From assembly GCF_947179515.1 (NCBI RefSeq), contig NC_067488.1:28222039-28286038 (forward strand): 64,000 nt of DNA, given 5' to 3'. The translations under genes were made by a program, and so were the position numbers. The DNA is from Apodemus sylvaticus (lineage: Eukaryota; Chordata; Mammalia; Rodentia; Muridae). Under the pieces are notes generated by a model. It saw nothing but the letters and a program-made list of their open reading frames with translations, did not search any database and had not been told where the DNA came from. Of the stretch, positions 1 through 12,225 are shown piece after piece (position 1 is the first letter of the stretch; each line of letters opens with the position of its first letter).

Positions 1-10
1 ATTTATATGA

Positions 11-170
11 ACTGGGAGTGGCTCACACCTTTAATTTTAGTACTTCGGAGCAGAGGTAGAGGGATCTTTGTGAGTTCAGTGCTAGCCTGATCTACAAAGT
101 GAATTCCAGGATAGCCAGGGCTGTTATCCAGAGGAACCCTGTCTTTAAAAAACAAAACAAAACAAAAAAG
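11..170 (+). mobile_element. B1 SINE, diverged
   Basis: Follows the B1 consensus order: GTGGCTCACACC, a cropped middle, GAGTTC, CCAGGATAGCCAGGGCT, CCCTGTCT, then an A-rich tail. Many point changes mark an older copy inside an Nsmce2 intron. Confidence 0.8.
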
Positions 171-499
171 GAGGTGGCTCACTGGTCAAGAGCACTGAAA
201 ATGTTGTTTATATTGACATGCAATGGGAGTGCTATTATCTTTAAATACAGAATAAATATGTTTTCTTCAGTCTTAATATCTACTGTGGTAAATACTGATG
301 CATACAACTCACATTTTTAAAAAGTTCCTGGAGTCCTCAATAATATCTAAGACCTCAAAGAAGTTCAAATCATATACCCCAAAGTGACTGTTTCTGAACC
401 GCCCACAAGAAGGTCCTGTCTACAGATTGTTTCTTGAGGCAGGAGCCATGTGCTGTGTTTGTTTGTTTGTTTGTTTGTTTTCTCCATTTATCTTGGTGG

Positions 500-620
500 A
501 TAAGCTTTATTCTTCACAAAGCTATGAAGTAGGTCACCTTGCTAGCCCAAACCCTGTGACTGGACACAGAAGAGACCAGGTCCTCTGACTCCTTTGACCA
601 TGTCATCCATTACCAAGCAG
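500..620 (+). mobile_element. MIR-like relic
   Basis: Weak match to the MIR pattern of counts, charge-balanced spacing and a CTGTGACTGG/CAGAGACCAGG core. A short (GTTT)n run precedes it at 457-480. Too diverged for certainty. Confidence 0.35.
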
Positions 621-852
621 TATTCCCTTACGGATTAATTATCTGAACTTTGTGAAATCTTATTTTGCTGCCCTGGACCTTGGGTTTCTTACTGAAAGCG
701 GACAGAACTGGTGACTTCTGTTAAAAGCAGAAGCGTTGGCATGCATCCATCCGAGTGTAGGGACTGAGGTCAGGCAGGCCTAAGGACTTCCTGCCCTGTC
801 TGACCCTTCCTGCCTGAGCCAGGGAAACTCACTGGCCCCCTTCTCCCTGTAG

Positions 853-953
853 ATGGCATTCATGCAGACAGAGAGAACGATGGGATAGAAGGATTTGACG
901 AAGATATGATTGTGACCCAGAGCCAAACCAATTTCATCTGCCCCATAACACAG
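853..953 (+). CDS. Nsmce2: Nsmce2 internal coding exon (start of the SP-RING region)
   Basis: This exon of the SMC5/6-complex SUMO E3 ligase NSMCE2 (NSE2/MMS21) lies between an AG acceptor at 851-852 and a GT donor at 954-955. Only one frame is open and useful: codons start at multiples of three, the first codon is split with the previous exon, and the exon ends on a complete codon. The peptide runs through an acidic stretch into VTQSQTNFICPITQ, the conserved lead-in to the NSMCE2 SP-RING. NSMCE2 docks on SMC5 and transfers SUMO to substrates in DNA repair and replication-fork maintenance, in the nucleus (family knowledge). Upstream exons lie outside the window, so the gene is 5'-partial here. 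Identity is from recalled similarity to the human protein, supported by the next two exons and by Trib1 downstream. Confidence 0.93.
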
Positions 954-1277
954 GTATGGCTTCCTCTTTCCCTCAAAGAAAATAGTTATGTCAGTTTCGC
1001 CGGGGCAGAAGGACTCCTGTGGGCTTTCTGATGCCCCACGGCGAGGGCAGAAGCAAAGGAAAGTGATGAGATCAAACTTGGGAGGTTGGTGGCTTAGGAG
1101 CACTTTGATTTAACCTTGTACTTCAGGACCTGGGGAAAAGGCATAGCCCCTGCAGCCCTGAATGTCCTGATTGCAAGCTGATACGTACAGCCATGAAGAT
1201 GAGAAGTTAGCCTCTGGGGGGACTAGGAAGTGGGCGCTTCTGATTCCTGTGAAAGCCTAATGTCTCCCTAATCATAG

Positions 1278-1384
1278 CTGGAAATGAAGAAGCCAGTGAA
1301 AAATAAAATGTGTGGCCACACATATGAAGAGGAAGCCATTGTTCGCATGATCGAATCCAAGCATAAGAGGAAGAAGAAGGCCTG
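1278..1384 (+). CDS. Nsmce2: Nsmce2 coding exon with SP-RING zinc ligands Cys185 and His187
   Basis: The exon follows a 324-bp intron. It starts directly after the AG at 1276-1277 and ends at a consensus GTAAGT donor (1385-1390). It encodes LEMKKPVKNKMCGHTYEEEA, then a basic helix ending KRKKKA, and leaves two bases (TG) of a cysteine codon. The Cys-Gly-His of the SP-RING, C185 and H187 in human numbering, is visible. SP-RING ligases bind a single zinc through C-H-C-C and hold the E2 UBC9. The reading continues without a break into the exon at 10193, where TG plus T gives Cys. The lysine-rich run before the splice is expected in this family. Confidence 0.95.
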
Positions 1385-1659
1385 GTAAGTGGGTGCTGGG
1401 GGGAGCAGGGCATCCTGGTGCTGCCACCAGACTCTGCCCTGGTTATGGCTCTGCCCAGACTGTCCACAGGAAGGTGACCATCCGGGAAGAACAGTGTGCA
1501 GAAGACAGCAAAGCACTGCAGCTACACCATCCACACAGAAGGAAGAGAGCGGGTGGGGTTACAGGTGTTTACAAGGCAGCCAGCTCAGCTCCTGGAGAGC
1601 TTACCTGCTGCACGGGAAGTCTTGCTTTCAGTCCAAGGCGGCACACAAATTAGACCTGG

Positions 1660-1871
<212 letters not shown>

Positions 1872-3189
1872 CAGAGTAGCTGAGGATCAACAGAACTGTA
1901 ACCTGAGAAACCCCCCCCCCCATTCCAGTGTCTTCTTAACCAAGAGGAAATTACCTTATTCTTTGCTTTCTGCAATAGTGCTTTGGTTTTAATAAGCATT
2001 CAAGACAAGAATTCATATCCTGTGGTCTTGGTGAAGAAGACTGCATTATCACAGAAATGCTTTCATTTAATCATGCAAATAACTTCCCAAACAGTTTCAA
2101 TTAATCCATGGCTGTCTCACCAATGAGAACTTTTTTTAACTCCGAATCTTCCGTCCCTTCTCTCCCTACCTCCCAACCCCAGGACCATGGCTCTGTGCCT
2201 GTGACGAGTCCTCAGTGGGCCACACCGAAGCTGACTGGGTTTGGCATCTCCTGGGCTCTTATCGCAGGAATGGAATGGCAGGTGTGACCGTTCTCAGGCT
2301 CTGAGAGCAGCCCTTTGATGTGTGCTTTGCTTCCGCATCACCCAGACCAAGAACTGGACTCCCCTCCCCTCCCCATGTGGGTGTGGCTGAGAGACGGCAA
2401 CTGAGGGCTAGAGATAGAGGAATACATAGTCAAGTAATTTACAGTGTTTCCTGTAGAAGACAGATGGGTTTGCAGCCATCAGGCTACAAATATAAACCAC
2501 TCGTTCATTCCTATGTTTTGCATTTCCGCCTTAGAGTCCAAATACTGTATTTCCCTAATGACCTTGACATTTTACCAACAAACATCATTTTGTTTCTTGG
2601 ACTTCCAAGCCTTCCTTCTCTACTAATTTTTTTGCCTTTGTTCCTTCTCTGACAAGCCAGAAATGGTCATCATACTTTCTAGGAGTGCTTGTTAGATGGC
2701 TGTCTTTGGTAGCTCCTCTTTTTGACAGTGTGTGATACTCTCCTGAAGTTGGGGGCGGAAAGGGCAGGGACATAATACAAAGCACATTTCAGTTTCCTAC
2801 CAGCAGCCCCAGGTCAGTGCAGGGTGCTCCCGCACGTAGATGGCCCTTCTTAAGCACTGCTCTGACTTTCTAATGCCCGCCTGCCGTCTCTTTTGAACTA
2901 CACACAATACTTGCAAGCATTTAAGTGACACCTGTCATCTAAGGAAGCCTTCTCTCCCTGTCATGCTTCCGTAACCTGGGGGGCAGACACCTGAAAATGT
3001 TCCTAGACTAATAATTAACCATTAAGTCTGAGTGGAAGAAGGCTTTACAAAGATGACATTGTTATAAGGCCTTAAGAAATAAGGGAAAATATCAGGGAAT
3101 GGTGAAGGGGGCTTTAGGAGCCAGACCTCTTGAAGTTTTCCATTGTAACCTCTTTTTACTAGATCAAATCCCCCCCTTTTCTTCTTTCC

Positions 3190-3510
3190 ATGTGTATGTG
3201 TATGTGATATGTTTGCATGCGTGTATATATGTGTTCATATGTACGGGTGCACACGTGAAGGCGGTATGGTATGCATACACGTTGTGTGCTGATACATGTA
3301 GAGACCCAGTGTTGATGTCAGGATCTTCCTTGATTAGAGGTAAGGTCTTACAAAGCCAAAGCTTGCAGATACAGCTAGTCTTACTAGGTAGCGTGTCCCT
3401 GGGAGATCCCTGTCTCTGCCTCCTGAGTCTGGCATTCTAGGTGGGGTGCCACGGGCTCTAGGGCTCTGACTCCAGGCCCCCCATTTGCACAGCAGATGCT
3501 TTAACCACTG
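3190..3510 (-). mobile_element. B4/RSINE-like SINE, reverse orientation
   Basis: A GT/AT-rich microsatellite-like head is followed by the reversed SINE order: GACTAGCTG-like core, GGGAGATCCCTGTCTCTGCC, then a GGCATTCTAGG/GTGCCAC end. Heavily diverged. Confidence 0.4.
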
Positions 3511-4212
3511 CCCCTGCCCCCCGCTCCCTCACCTAAGCCACAAGTGTACATATGTATAAAATAGGTATATAAATTAAGCATTTACTAATACTAAGTTATG
3601 AGCAAATTTATTCAAAGACAGTTCTTCAACGTTTATATTTTATTTACTATTTATTAAAGATGAAGGCAAATTTATATACTAATGAATGGGTATGCTTGAT
3701 TTTATATAAAGAATTCAATATTAGCTGAATATTTGATACTGTGGGATAGAGTACCTTCGATGTTTTTCAGAGTTGATTGAAACTTTTGATTTTCTAATTG
3801 TCAGTGCCAAGAACACTATAAATACATAGTGCCAAAAGGACAGAGCTATTTTTACAGCCATTTTATAAACTGTTGAGAATTGTATCCTATTCCCAAGCTA
3901 AAATTCATTTTACAATTTTTTATGAAACCTAAAGTCAGTAACTCACCACAGTTTCTAAAATCAAACATTCTACTATATTACAATGCAAAGATACAATGAT
4001 TTGCTACAGTATGGAATGACAGGAGGAAAATACTGTCTTTTCTACATCATAAGAGCAAGAAACGTGTATACAGGAACACATAAGGTTCAGTTGTCTCAGA
4101 TCCAAGCCGAGGTGTTTGCCTGGCACTGTGAGGTGCGACAGCAGTCGCAGTGTAGACACACACAGCGCGTGTTGGGAAGGAAAGCTTCAGTAGCGAGTAT
4201 GGTGCACCGTGG

Positions 4213-4422
4213 GTGCGTGTGGGCAGCAGAAGGATGTCAGCAGGTCAAAGGACTTGCTGCTCGCCAAGGACACGAGTTCAGCTCTCAGCGCCCATCTTAA
4301 ACTCCAGCCCTAGGGGATCTAAGGTCTTCTCTGGCCGCCATACCACCGTGGAGATGATGTAACAGGCATATGTGCAGGCAAAAAAACTCAGACAAATACA
4401 AAATAGCAAAATAGTTTTTAAC
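4213..4422 (+). mobile_element. B3 SINE
   Basis: Shows the tRNA-derived head (CTTGCTGCTCGCCAAGGACAC, then GAGTTCAGCTCTCAGCGCCC) followed by the B3 body (CTCCAGCCCTAGGGGATCTA, TTCTCTGGCCGCC) and an A-rich end. Confidence 0.65.
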
Positions 4423-4429
4423 TGGGTCT

Positions 4430-4567
4430 TTTAGTTAGTTTGTTTGTTTTTGAGACAGTCTCCCTATGTGACCCTGGCTATCCTAGAACTCATTGTGTAG
4501 TCCAGGCTGGCCTTAAATTCACATGAGTACTGAGTGCTTGGAGTAAAGGTATTCCCCTCCACACTCA
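4430..4567 (-). mobile_element. B1 SINE, reverse
   Basis: Reads as reverse B1: T-rich tail complement, GAGACAGTCTCCCTATGTGA, CCAGGCTGGCCTTAAATTCA, then a shortened GTGCTTGGAGTAAAGG end. Confidence 0.8.
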
Positions 4568-4856
4568 TCAAAAACTGGCTTCTTGACTGGACCCTCCCTC
4601 CTACCCCCCCAACCCCATCTCCCACCCCACCCAGTCAATCGGAGCAGCTTTCTCGTGGAGGGCAGGAGGTCTGGTGTTGGTTATTGTTTGTGGCAAGACA
4701 GTAGGATGACACCATAGATAGCAGAACAGTAAAGAGGCTGGGGATTGATCCTAGAGGCCCCGGATGTCCGTCTCATCACTTCCCTTGTCTGTAAACTAAT
4801 GGTGATAGTTGCGGTTTTCTCACCGGTACATCTGAAACTTGAATAAGGTATTTTAT

Positions 4857-5155
4857 ATGGCTCAGTGGTTAAGGAGCACTGACTGCTCTTCCAGAGGTCC
4901 TGAGTTCAAATCCCAGCAAACACATGGTGGCTCACAACCATCCGTAATGAGATCTGACAACCTCTTCTGATGTCTGAAGACAGGTACAGGGTACTTATTT
5001 ATAATAATAATTAAATCTTTGGAGCAAGCGGGGCCAATCAGAGCGAGCAGGGGTCCTAAATTCAATTCCTAACAACTACACATGAAGGCTCACAACCATC
5101 TGTACAGCTACAGTGTACTCATAAACATAAAATAAAATAAATTGAAAAAATATTT
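4857..5155 (+). mobile_element. B2 SINE with an extended or second B2 tail
   Basis: A standard B2 (GGTCCTGAGTTCAAATCCCA, ATGGTGGCTCACAACCATC) runs to 5015. A second partial B2 segment (GGGGTCCTAAATTCAATTCC, CACAACCATCTGTACAGCTA) then ends in an AATAAA-rich tail. It is either a variant B2 subfamily or a head-to-tail pair. Confidence 0.8.
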
Positions 5156-6424
5156 TGTAAACTAGCTAAAGGAGCCGGCATCCATGCAGGAAGACTCGGT
5201 AACCGTGAGCCCTGCGTGAGCCCTGCATCCTTGTCTTCAAGCTTTCGCCAGCATTGGCACCAGCGTCGTCCAGCTCTGCCCCTCGGCACCAGAGACCTTG
5301 TAGAGAATGGGGATTAGGAGGGGCTGGAGCCCAGCACGTTACTACAGAAGCAGTCAGGGACAGGTGCTAAAGGCTGTGGCAGCGCCAGGGTGGTGTGCCC
5401 AGTGCATTGTGTTGTAGGGAGCTGAGGAGTGTGCAAGTGCCTGGTGGAATGTGGCAGCTGATTGACAGGGGGCGGGGAGGTGGAGGGGAAGATGACTGCT
5501 AATTCTGCTGTGTCCAGAAGCAGTTGCTAGCTGTCACTGGTCAGGGAGAGGTGGAAGAGAGCAGAGTGGCCAGTGGGGGCTCCGATAGTCTGAGGTCACA
5601 GTGATACAGCCACTGAAAACAGCAGAGGTCCAAGCAGGTGGCTTTGGCCTTAGAAGGTGACAGCTCCAGGCAGCTTCTGTTCAGCAGATACTGCATTCAA
5701 GGCGGAAGACCCTGTGGGAAGCAGCCTAAACCACAAGCAGACAAGAGAGGCACTGTAGTCACAGAGCCAGTGTCAAATACAAGCAGATTAGAACTCTTCT
5801 GTTCACAGCTTACTCCCTAGGTTTCTGATTCAGCATGAAGTGGTGTCATTTCCCATGAAGCACTATTTAAAAAAATGTGTGTGACACATCCTGTTAGAGA
5901 ACTGTTTCTTTCTCCTGTTCCAATTATGTTATGTTATTGGAATCCCAGGCACACTTTGTTACTGGGTACCATCTGAACTTTCCCAGCATGCTTCAGACCC
6001 TGGAGGCCTTTCCACTGAACTGAGGTGGAATAGTCTGGTGGAGCTTTTCACCCTAGCATACTGTTAGAGTTATTTCCTAAAACAGACCTCTTAATCACAC
6101 TGCTATTATCTCACAAATAAGGCTGCCTGCTGATTTTCATGTTAATGAACTATGGCTGCTTGTGAGCCCAGCCCATTGTTTTGGTTTTCTGAATCTTTAA
6201 GACGAAGCTTGGGAGATGAAGTGAAGAGAAATGTGTCATGGCAAAGCAGAATCACCAACAAATAACTGAGCCTCGCAGCCAGGTTCTTTATCTCTAAAGT
6301 AGAGATTACATCTACTCAAACTCCCAGGGACCCTAGAGCTAACAGGGAATCCCTTCTAGGGCTCTACTGTCCCGTCCCTAGGCTGTTGGGGGGGAGGTGG
6401 GGGGGAGGGGATGAAAAACAGGCA

Positions 6425-6630
6425 GGTCCCTGAGGCTCACCAGCCAGCCAGACTAGTGTATGCTTAGCAAGTTCTAAGCCAATGAAAGACTCTCAGAAAT
6501 AAATAAATAAGCAAACAAGCAAGCAAATAAATAATACAGTGGTACCCGAAGAGGACACAAAGATGTCCTCTGACTTCCACAGTGGATACACTTGTACACA
6601 GTCGAGCACACACAGGCAGAAGCACAGATC
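6425..6630 (+). mobile_element. Old B3/B4-family SINE
   Basis: CCAGCCAGCCAGACTAG, AAGACTCTCAGAAATAAATA and TCCTCTGACTTCCACA follow the order of an old tRNA/B1 composite SINE. An AAAT/AAGC microsatellite sits in its middle. Confidence 0.45.
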
Positions 6631-7611
6631 TGACAGGAAGTCTGCTGTTGTGCCGTGTGAGCACACAGCTGTGGGGCCCTTATGGCAAACAGTCATCACT
6701 CTTACCTCACGGCTTTGTGACACATCTGTCTCCCTGGACTTGGAGGGTATGGGACAGAGTGACTGTCTGAGTGTAGGTATGTCAGGAATCCACCCAACTC
6801 TAATGCCAGAGGCATCTGTCTATACAGCTGCTTCCCAGAGCTTATGGGCCAAACCTTGGTATTCTTAGGACCCCAGTCTGTACCTCTTGCTACCCAGCAC
6901 TCACTATGTGATCACTAGCTGAGGCCCAATTCCTGTAAGCCCTGGGGACCCTCTACACCCCAGACCTTTCCTTAGCATAGACTCTTAAGTTTGCCCCACG
7001 CTGTTAAGGACTGCTCTGCCCTGTGGCTGACCCGGGCGCAGGACCAGCCTCCCTTCCAGGCCTATGCATCTGAGCCCTTCCTGGAGATGATTTGATGATG
7101 GTGAAGGTATTGCCACACCTGACCTGCTCACCAGGATGTCCTGGGGATTATGGCCTAATACTTGGGGAGTGTTGTTTCTCAGAGCAGGAATGCCCTGATT
7201 CAAGCCCATGGCAGGCACCATGGCCTTTTCTTATCCTTTTTAGTTTAAAAACTTGTTCGTCTCTGTGGGGTGGGGTGGGAAACGAGCCTGTGCCCCGGTT
7301 CCTGTCCGGCCTCTCCTCCAGGAAGTCTCCCGAGAGAGTCACTCGTGCTCTTCAGGGCTGTGCTTACCCTGTCTCTTGTTGTCTCCTTGTCTGAGGAGAC
7401 AGGACTGGTTACTGTGGTCTAGAACAGCAACTGCAGCGTGGCGAGGCCTGGAGCACCATCCTTTGCCCGTGGCACTCGGTGGCCTTGGTTTTCACTGTGC
7501 CAGGATGCTGCAGACAGACAAGAACTCTGCTTTCATCTGTTTGCAGGACAAACTTTGTACAGTCACTTGGACAGTGTCAGCACTAAGGGAGCTGACTACT
7601 GGGTCTTTGCC

Positions 7612-7727
7612 ACTATTTTGGAGATAGTCTCGCTATATAGCTCAGACTAGCCTTGAACTTTCTGTGTAGCTCGGTTTTACCTCAGCCTCCCAGGTGCTGG
7701 GATTATAGGCATATACCACATGTCTTA
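7612..7727 (-). mobile_element. B1 SINE fragment, reverse
   Basis: GATAGTCTCGCTATATAGCT, GCCTTGAACTTTCTGTGTAG and CTGGGATTATAGGCATATAC are in reverse B1 order. Confidence 0.75.
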
Positions 7728-8635
7728 GCGCTTCCATTTTGGAGTTTGTATCTTTGTTGTTAGGTCAGCTCGCTCCCCTCGGATCCCTGATTTATATCCC
7801 TGTCCTCAGAGCCTGTCTCTGCCTGACACAGACCTCACCGGGTTCCACCCCATCCCATCTACATGAGTGTGGTGCCTCCTCTGCAGCCCAGTGGGGTGGT
7901 TAATTCTCAGCCATTCTCCGAATGCCCTCATTGACTGACTAAAGCCACTGATGTCATCAGGAAGTCCTCCCCCTCACTCTCCACTTCCCTCCACTGCTTA
8001 TTCACTATTGGCAGCTGGAGGTACCCAAGGCCTGGTAGTCAGAAACGGGGCTCAGGCTCGCCTCGCAGAACCCTCCTCTTGTGCTCTTCCATGTCAGGGA
8101 AGTCTAAGGAATGACAGTCTCCTGACCGGTGAATGTCTTCATCACCATCTCATACTTAGAGATTTCCAGGTCCAGCTGCGGTGGGTAGGTGGGGCTACTC
8201 TGCAAGACTCCAGGAAAGAAGGAAGGAAAGGGGGGATTGGAGGGAAAGGGAGGAAGAGGGAGCTCATGTGCCTGACTGTACAGGACACATTTAGCTTTTC
8301 AAAATGAATCCCCGTTCCCAAGCTTACTGTCCCTGCACATGGGCTCCACACTGTCCAGGGACAGCCCCTGTGCTGCGAACACTCCTTGACCCCAAGATCA
8401 AGCCAGGAAACACCTCGTCTTTCCTCCCTCATCCCTGTGTTTCCTAGGACTTGGAGTATTGTAGCTCCCAGATCAGGGCCCCTTCCGTCGGCCCTTTACC
8501 TTTATCCTGTGGGTCCTGTGCCTTTTGCTGTCTCAGGCCATGGGGCTGAGCTCTGTGTGGGTCGGAGCCATGTTTGTACTTGAGGTTATGTGATTAGATC
8601 CTGGCCCACAGCTGATCACACAGAAGCGCCCTGAA

Positions 8636-8638
<3 letters not shown>

Positions 8639-8674
<36 letters not shown>
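8639..8674. repeat. (TG)n microsatellite
   Basis: Uninterrupted TG dinucleotides in the Nsmce2 intron. Confidence 0.95.
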
Positions 8675-8774
8675 TTCCTGTAAGTACAGACAGATCACTG
8701 TACCTTCCAAGAAGAATAGGGGCCGGCCTAGGAGGTGGGAAAAGACACCATGGAGCCCTGTGGAATGGGGACCC

Positions 8775-8850
8775 TGCCCCAATTTATAGCAGGGAAACCC
8801 AGGCTCAGAAGGTTTGTCTCAGCCACCAGTCAGGCCGTTGAGAGACTTCA
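8775..8850 (+). mobile_element. MIR-like relic
   Basis: AGCAGGGAAACCCAGGCTCA followed by a charge-like CCACCAGTCAGGCCG stretch resembles the MIR 'gaggaaactgaggctcag' core. Confidence 0.4.
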
Positions 8851-9445
8851 GGACCTCATGAGCTTGACTCCACTGGGCACTTCGCCCTGCCCAAACCTTG
8901 TCCACAGTAAAAAGAAATCAGGTGATTCAGTCCAAACACTCCCTCAAATGAGCCGGCTCACTGAGCGAGGCCTTGAGTTCCACCCTTTTCTGTGACTCAC
9001 TTTTTAATTCCCTTACCTCTGGCTTCTGTCCAATGCTCAGTGTCCCTCTCAGTGTCTCCATTGAAAGGTTTAGTGGCATTCAGAGGGATGGAGTCCAGCA
9101 AGACTCCGCCCCATCCCTGTGCTGTTTCCTTCCCTGCTCAGTGTGACTGCAGTGGTCCACCGCTGGGCTCACCCCTCCTTTGGCTTACTTGTCTCCATCC
9201 GTAGGTCTGCGGTCCCACACCCCAGTGTGCGTTGGAGCCTGTCTCTGCCACTGTCACTCAGTCAGGCTGCTTCACCCTTGCTGTACTTCTATGAGACCCC
9301 AACCATTTCTTCTGCTTCACCCTTTGTCCTTTGCCCTTTACATTTTGTCCTAAGTAGCTAGACTAAGTTTTTTAAAAGACACTAAATCTCATCCCACCAC
9401 TATCTAAAAAACTTCCAGGGGAGGGGGTTGTTTTCATATTTAAAA

Positions 9446-9690
9446 TAATACCCAGGGCTAAGGAAATAATTGGCGGAGCTTTAGCCTATCATGCATGAAG
9501 CCCTAGGTTTGACACACAAACCCCCGCCCCCAGCACAGCATAAAATCAGGTGTTGGTGGTACATGCCTGTAATCCTAGCACTGGGGAAGTGGGATCAGTA
9601 GGAAGTTCCTTTCCAGCTATATAGTGAGTTCAAAGACAACCTGGGCTACATGAGACCATGACTCAAAACAAAGTAAAAAATAATAACAAA
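9446..9690 (+). mobile_element. B4 SINE (ID-like head fused to B1)
   Basis: An ID-type segment (CATGCATGAAGCCCTAGG) is followed by B1-type sequence (GTGGTACATGCCTGTAATCC, ACCTGGGCTACATGAGACCA) and an A-rich tail: the composite layout of B4. Confidence 0.8.
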
Positions 9691-10192
9691 ACCAAATAAT
9701 CCAGAGGGGCACCTTGCCCCTCGTCTCACCTGGCCAAGTGTCCTGGGCAGCCTAGACCACACGCAAGCCTGTCTCCCCAGCCCCATGTTCCCTCTGTCCT
9801 GCATTGCTTCTCTGCTGTGGTGGCGTGGTGTTTGGCTACTTGGTGACTGCCTGTCTTCCCGTTAGAGAGCAAGCCCCTGTGTAGGTGCCGCTCCTACAGC
9901 GCTTGCTTCCCCGGCCCCAAACCAGGCCGCTGCCCTCCCCTCGCCCTTGCCCTCGCCCTCGCCCTCGGTGGGAAGGTGTGTTTGTGTGTGTGTGTGCATG
10001 ACTCGGGTTTGAGAGGGTTTGGGTTTTGTTCTTGGGTTTCTGGTCTTTTGTTGTTGTTGTGGTTGTTTTTTTGTTATTGCTGTTTTGGGTTTTTTTGTAA
10101 AGTGTTCTCATCCCAGTGCCTGGCTGTGAGAGAGGTTAATGCTTAAGGTGGGGCAGTGAGATAGACTAATGGGTTTTTTCCCTCCCTCACAG

Positions 10193-10310
10193 TTGCCCAA
10201 AAATTGGATGTAGCCACACAGACATGAGGATGTCAGATCTCGTTCCGGACGAAGCCTTGAGAAGGGCAATCGAGAGTCACAACAAGAAGAAGAAACGCCA
10301 CTCCGAGTAG
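10193..10310 (+). CDS. Nsmce2: Nsmce2 last coding exon (SP-RING C-terminal half and stop)
   Basis: The terminal coding exon follows a pyrimidine-rich tract and AG at 10191-10192. Joined to the previous exon it reads CCPKIGCSHTDMRMSDLVPD, then EALRRAIESHNKKKKRHSE and a TAG stop at 10308-10310. The two remaining zinc ligands, Cys210 and Cys215 in human numbering, are both here, so the SP-RING is assembled from two exons 8.8 kb apart. The basic C-terminal tail is typical of NSMCE2. No frameshift or missing ligand is seen, so the gene looks functional over the part in view. Confidence 0.95.
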
Positions 10311-10475
10311 GAGCAGGCCATCTGCCCGCGGGATGTCAGCCGCCTTCCTTCTGGGCCAGGGCCAGGGCCAGGGCCAGAGAGAGAGAGGAGAGACAGCAGT
10401 AGGCCGGGTCCAGCAGCGCTGTCTGCAAGAACCCTTGAGGGCTAATCGTAATTGAAAGCATTGTTTAAGTTACAC

Positions 10476-10481
10476 AATAAA
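10476..10481 (+). terminator. Nsmce2: Poly(A) signal AATAAA of Nsmce2 (proximal)
   Basis: Canonical AATAAA about 165 bases after the Nsmce2 stop codon. A second hexamer follows 48 bases downstream. Confidence 0.8.
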
Positions 10482-10523
10482 AACACAAGTATATTCTTTA
10501 TTTTCCAGTGCTCTGAAATTTTA

Positions 10524-10529
10524 AATAAA
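10524..10529 (+). terminator. Nsmce2: Poly(A) signal AATAAA of Nsmce2 (distal)
   Basis: Second canonical AATAAA. A TG/T-rich stretch (10530-10570) follows, as expected for a downstream cleavage element, so either signal could be used. Confidence 0.7.
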
Positions 10530-10540
10530 ACTTTGATAAT

Positions 10541-11309
10541 CTTCAGCATGATCCTGTCTGTATCTCTCCCAGTGTGTAAAGGGTTCCCAGGGTGTAAAAA
10601 TCCCTTCCCCCCCCCATATATACTTCTAAATAGTTTTTATAATTGTTTCAACTGAAAAGTGTCTTTGGAGTGATGAGATAAAAAAGCAAAGACCACTCCC
10701 AGCTGAGCAGCCATTTCTGTAAGAGAAGCCAGCTTCTGATTATACAGCAAAGCCGTCAGACACGCCCCCCCCCCGCCCCCTTTACTCGGTGTGATTGACA
10801 GCACTGGGATGGGAATGCTGTCATTTTCATGGCTTTCTCAATGTTCCAGGAACACGCCCCCTGGGCAACTGTAAGGAATGCCCATCCACAATGTGAATGC
10901 AGCTGCGTCCACAGGAGGGCCGTGGCTATCACGTGGGAAGCCATCGCCTTCCAAGCACTCTGTTCCTCAAACTGCAAACTGCCGGATGCTCCCTGCAGAT
11001 GACATCATCTTCTGGGTCCTGCGTCCTCAGCGCATGGTGTCTTCAGCAACAGGGAAAACCTTCAACCTCTGAGGACAACCAAGGGCGATAGCAATAGCCT
11101 ATAATGTTCTTGGAGTCACAAAACATCCTGACAAACCATTCAAAAGCTTTCTCATGCCTCGTGTTGGGATTTTGTTAGATAGTTTAGGGCTCTTGTGGGG
11201 AGCATTGTTAGCCCAGATGGAAATTTTTCATTTAAACTAAGTATGTCTATATATACACAGACTTACATATATTTTTAGGTAGAGAGGAGGCAGAAGGATT
11301 GTAAAAGCC
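10541..11309. other. Intergenic, no gene seen
   Basis: Non-repeat sequence just past Nsmce2 with no credible coding frame. It has a poly-C tract near 10766 and a CACGTG E-box at 10930-10935. Confidence 0.6.
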
Positions 11310-11755
11310 AGATCACACCCGTTTGCTGGGATTGCATTTCCTAGAAATGTCAGAGAAGCTACACCCATGAAGTCTCGCCAAGATGGCTGCCTAAGCAAGA
11401 CCTGAACAAGCTTGACATGTTAATGTGGAAGGGGGGAAGCTCAAGACACCTCCATGCTAGACAGAAAAGCTACTCACTAAGGAACGATAAGAAGATGAGG
11501 AATTGTCTTCCCAGGGAAAGAGCCCTCCAGTTGGTCATCTAATACTAACTGGTATCATATGCATGTAAGTTATGATACGTGAACTGAGCAAGTTGTCTTT
11601 GTATATTTAGGCATATATACATGCATATATAAATGTATATGTAACAAAAATAGAAGTCATGAATTTGAATGTGACAGGAGAAGGTAGGGGTGCATGGGAA
11701 GGCTTAAAGGGAAGAGAGGAAATGGGGTAATTATATTTTATTTAAACGTAGTTGT
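11310..11755 (+). mobile_element. L1 3' UTR fragment (old Lx-type), plus orientation
   Basis: Matches the rodent L1 3' UTR in order: ATGAAGTCTCGCCAAGATGG, TGTCTTCCCAGGGAAAGAGC, TTGGTCATCTAATACTAACT, an ATATAC-rich run, GTCATGAATTTGAATGTGAC, then a GGGGTAATTATATTTTATTT end. No ORF2 coding sequence is attached. Confidence 0.7.
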
Positions 11756-12059
11756 AAAGGCAATACTGATCCAGCCCTGTCAGTCCAACAGGGACCTGTG
11801 CTTGGTTGTCTTGCAGAGAGCTGGACTGGGAATACACACCAGTGGTCCTAGTATACAGAAGGATTCACAGCTGGAGACCAGCCTCGCTGCCTAGCAAGAT
11901 TGTCTTAAATGCGTAAGTGAGAGACACATTCAGACTCCTCCATTCTGACTGTGTAAAGAGCACTAAGCTGCCGCCTTCACAGAAACCATTTTATCAACTG
12001 GATCGCTTCATTAAGCCAAGGGAAGCACACACTGACTGCACCAGAGAACAAAGAGTAAT

Positions 12060-12180
12060 GGACAATAGCTGACATGTATTGAGTACCAACTGTGTACCAG
12101 GTCCTAATCCTTTATGTCTATATCAACTCCCTAATCTTCAGCCTAATAAGTGGTCACTGTTCCCACTTCCCAGCACCAAG
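12060..12180 (+). mobile_element. MIR relic
   Basis: CATGTATTGAGTACCAACTG, TGTACCAGGTCCTAATCC and TATATCAACTCCCTAATC track the MIR core well for such an old element. Confidence 0.7.
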
Positions 12181-12225
12181 ATGCAAAGTCACTGTCAAAG
12201 AGTGTCTGCTCTGAGCCCGGACAGA

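Larger units (their letters stand above)
10311..10540 (+). other. Nsmce2: Nsmce2 3' untranslated region
   Basis: This is the short 3' UTR after the Nsmce2 stop. It holds a small GGGCCA tandem repeat near 10350-10378, then a GA-rich run, then the poly(A) signals. The exact cleavage point is not visible; the end given allows about 10-20 bases past the second signal. Confidence 0.75.
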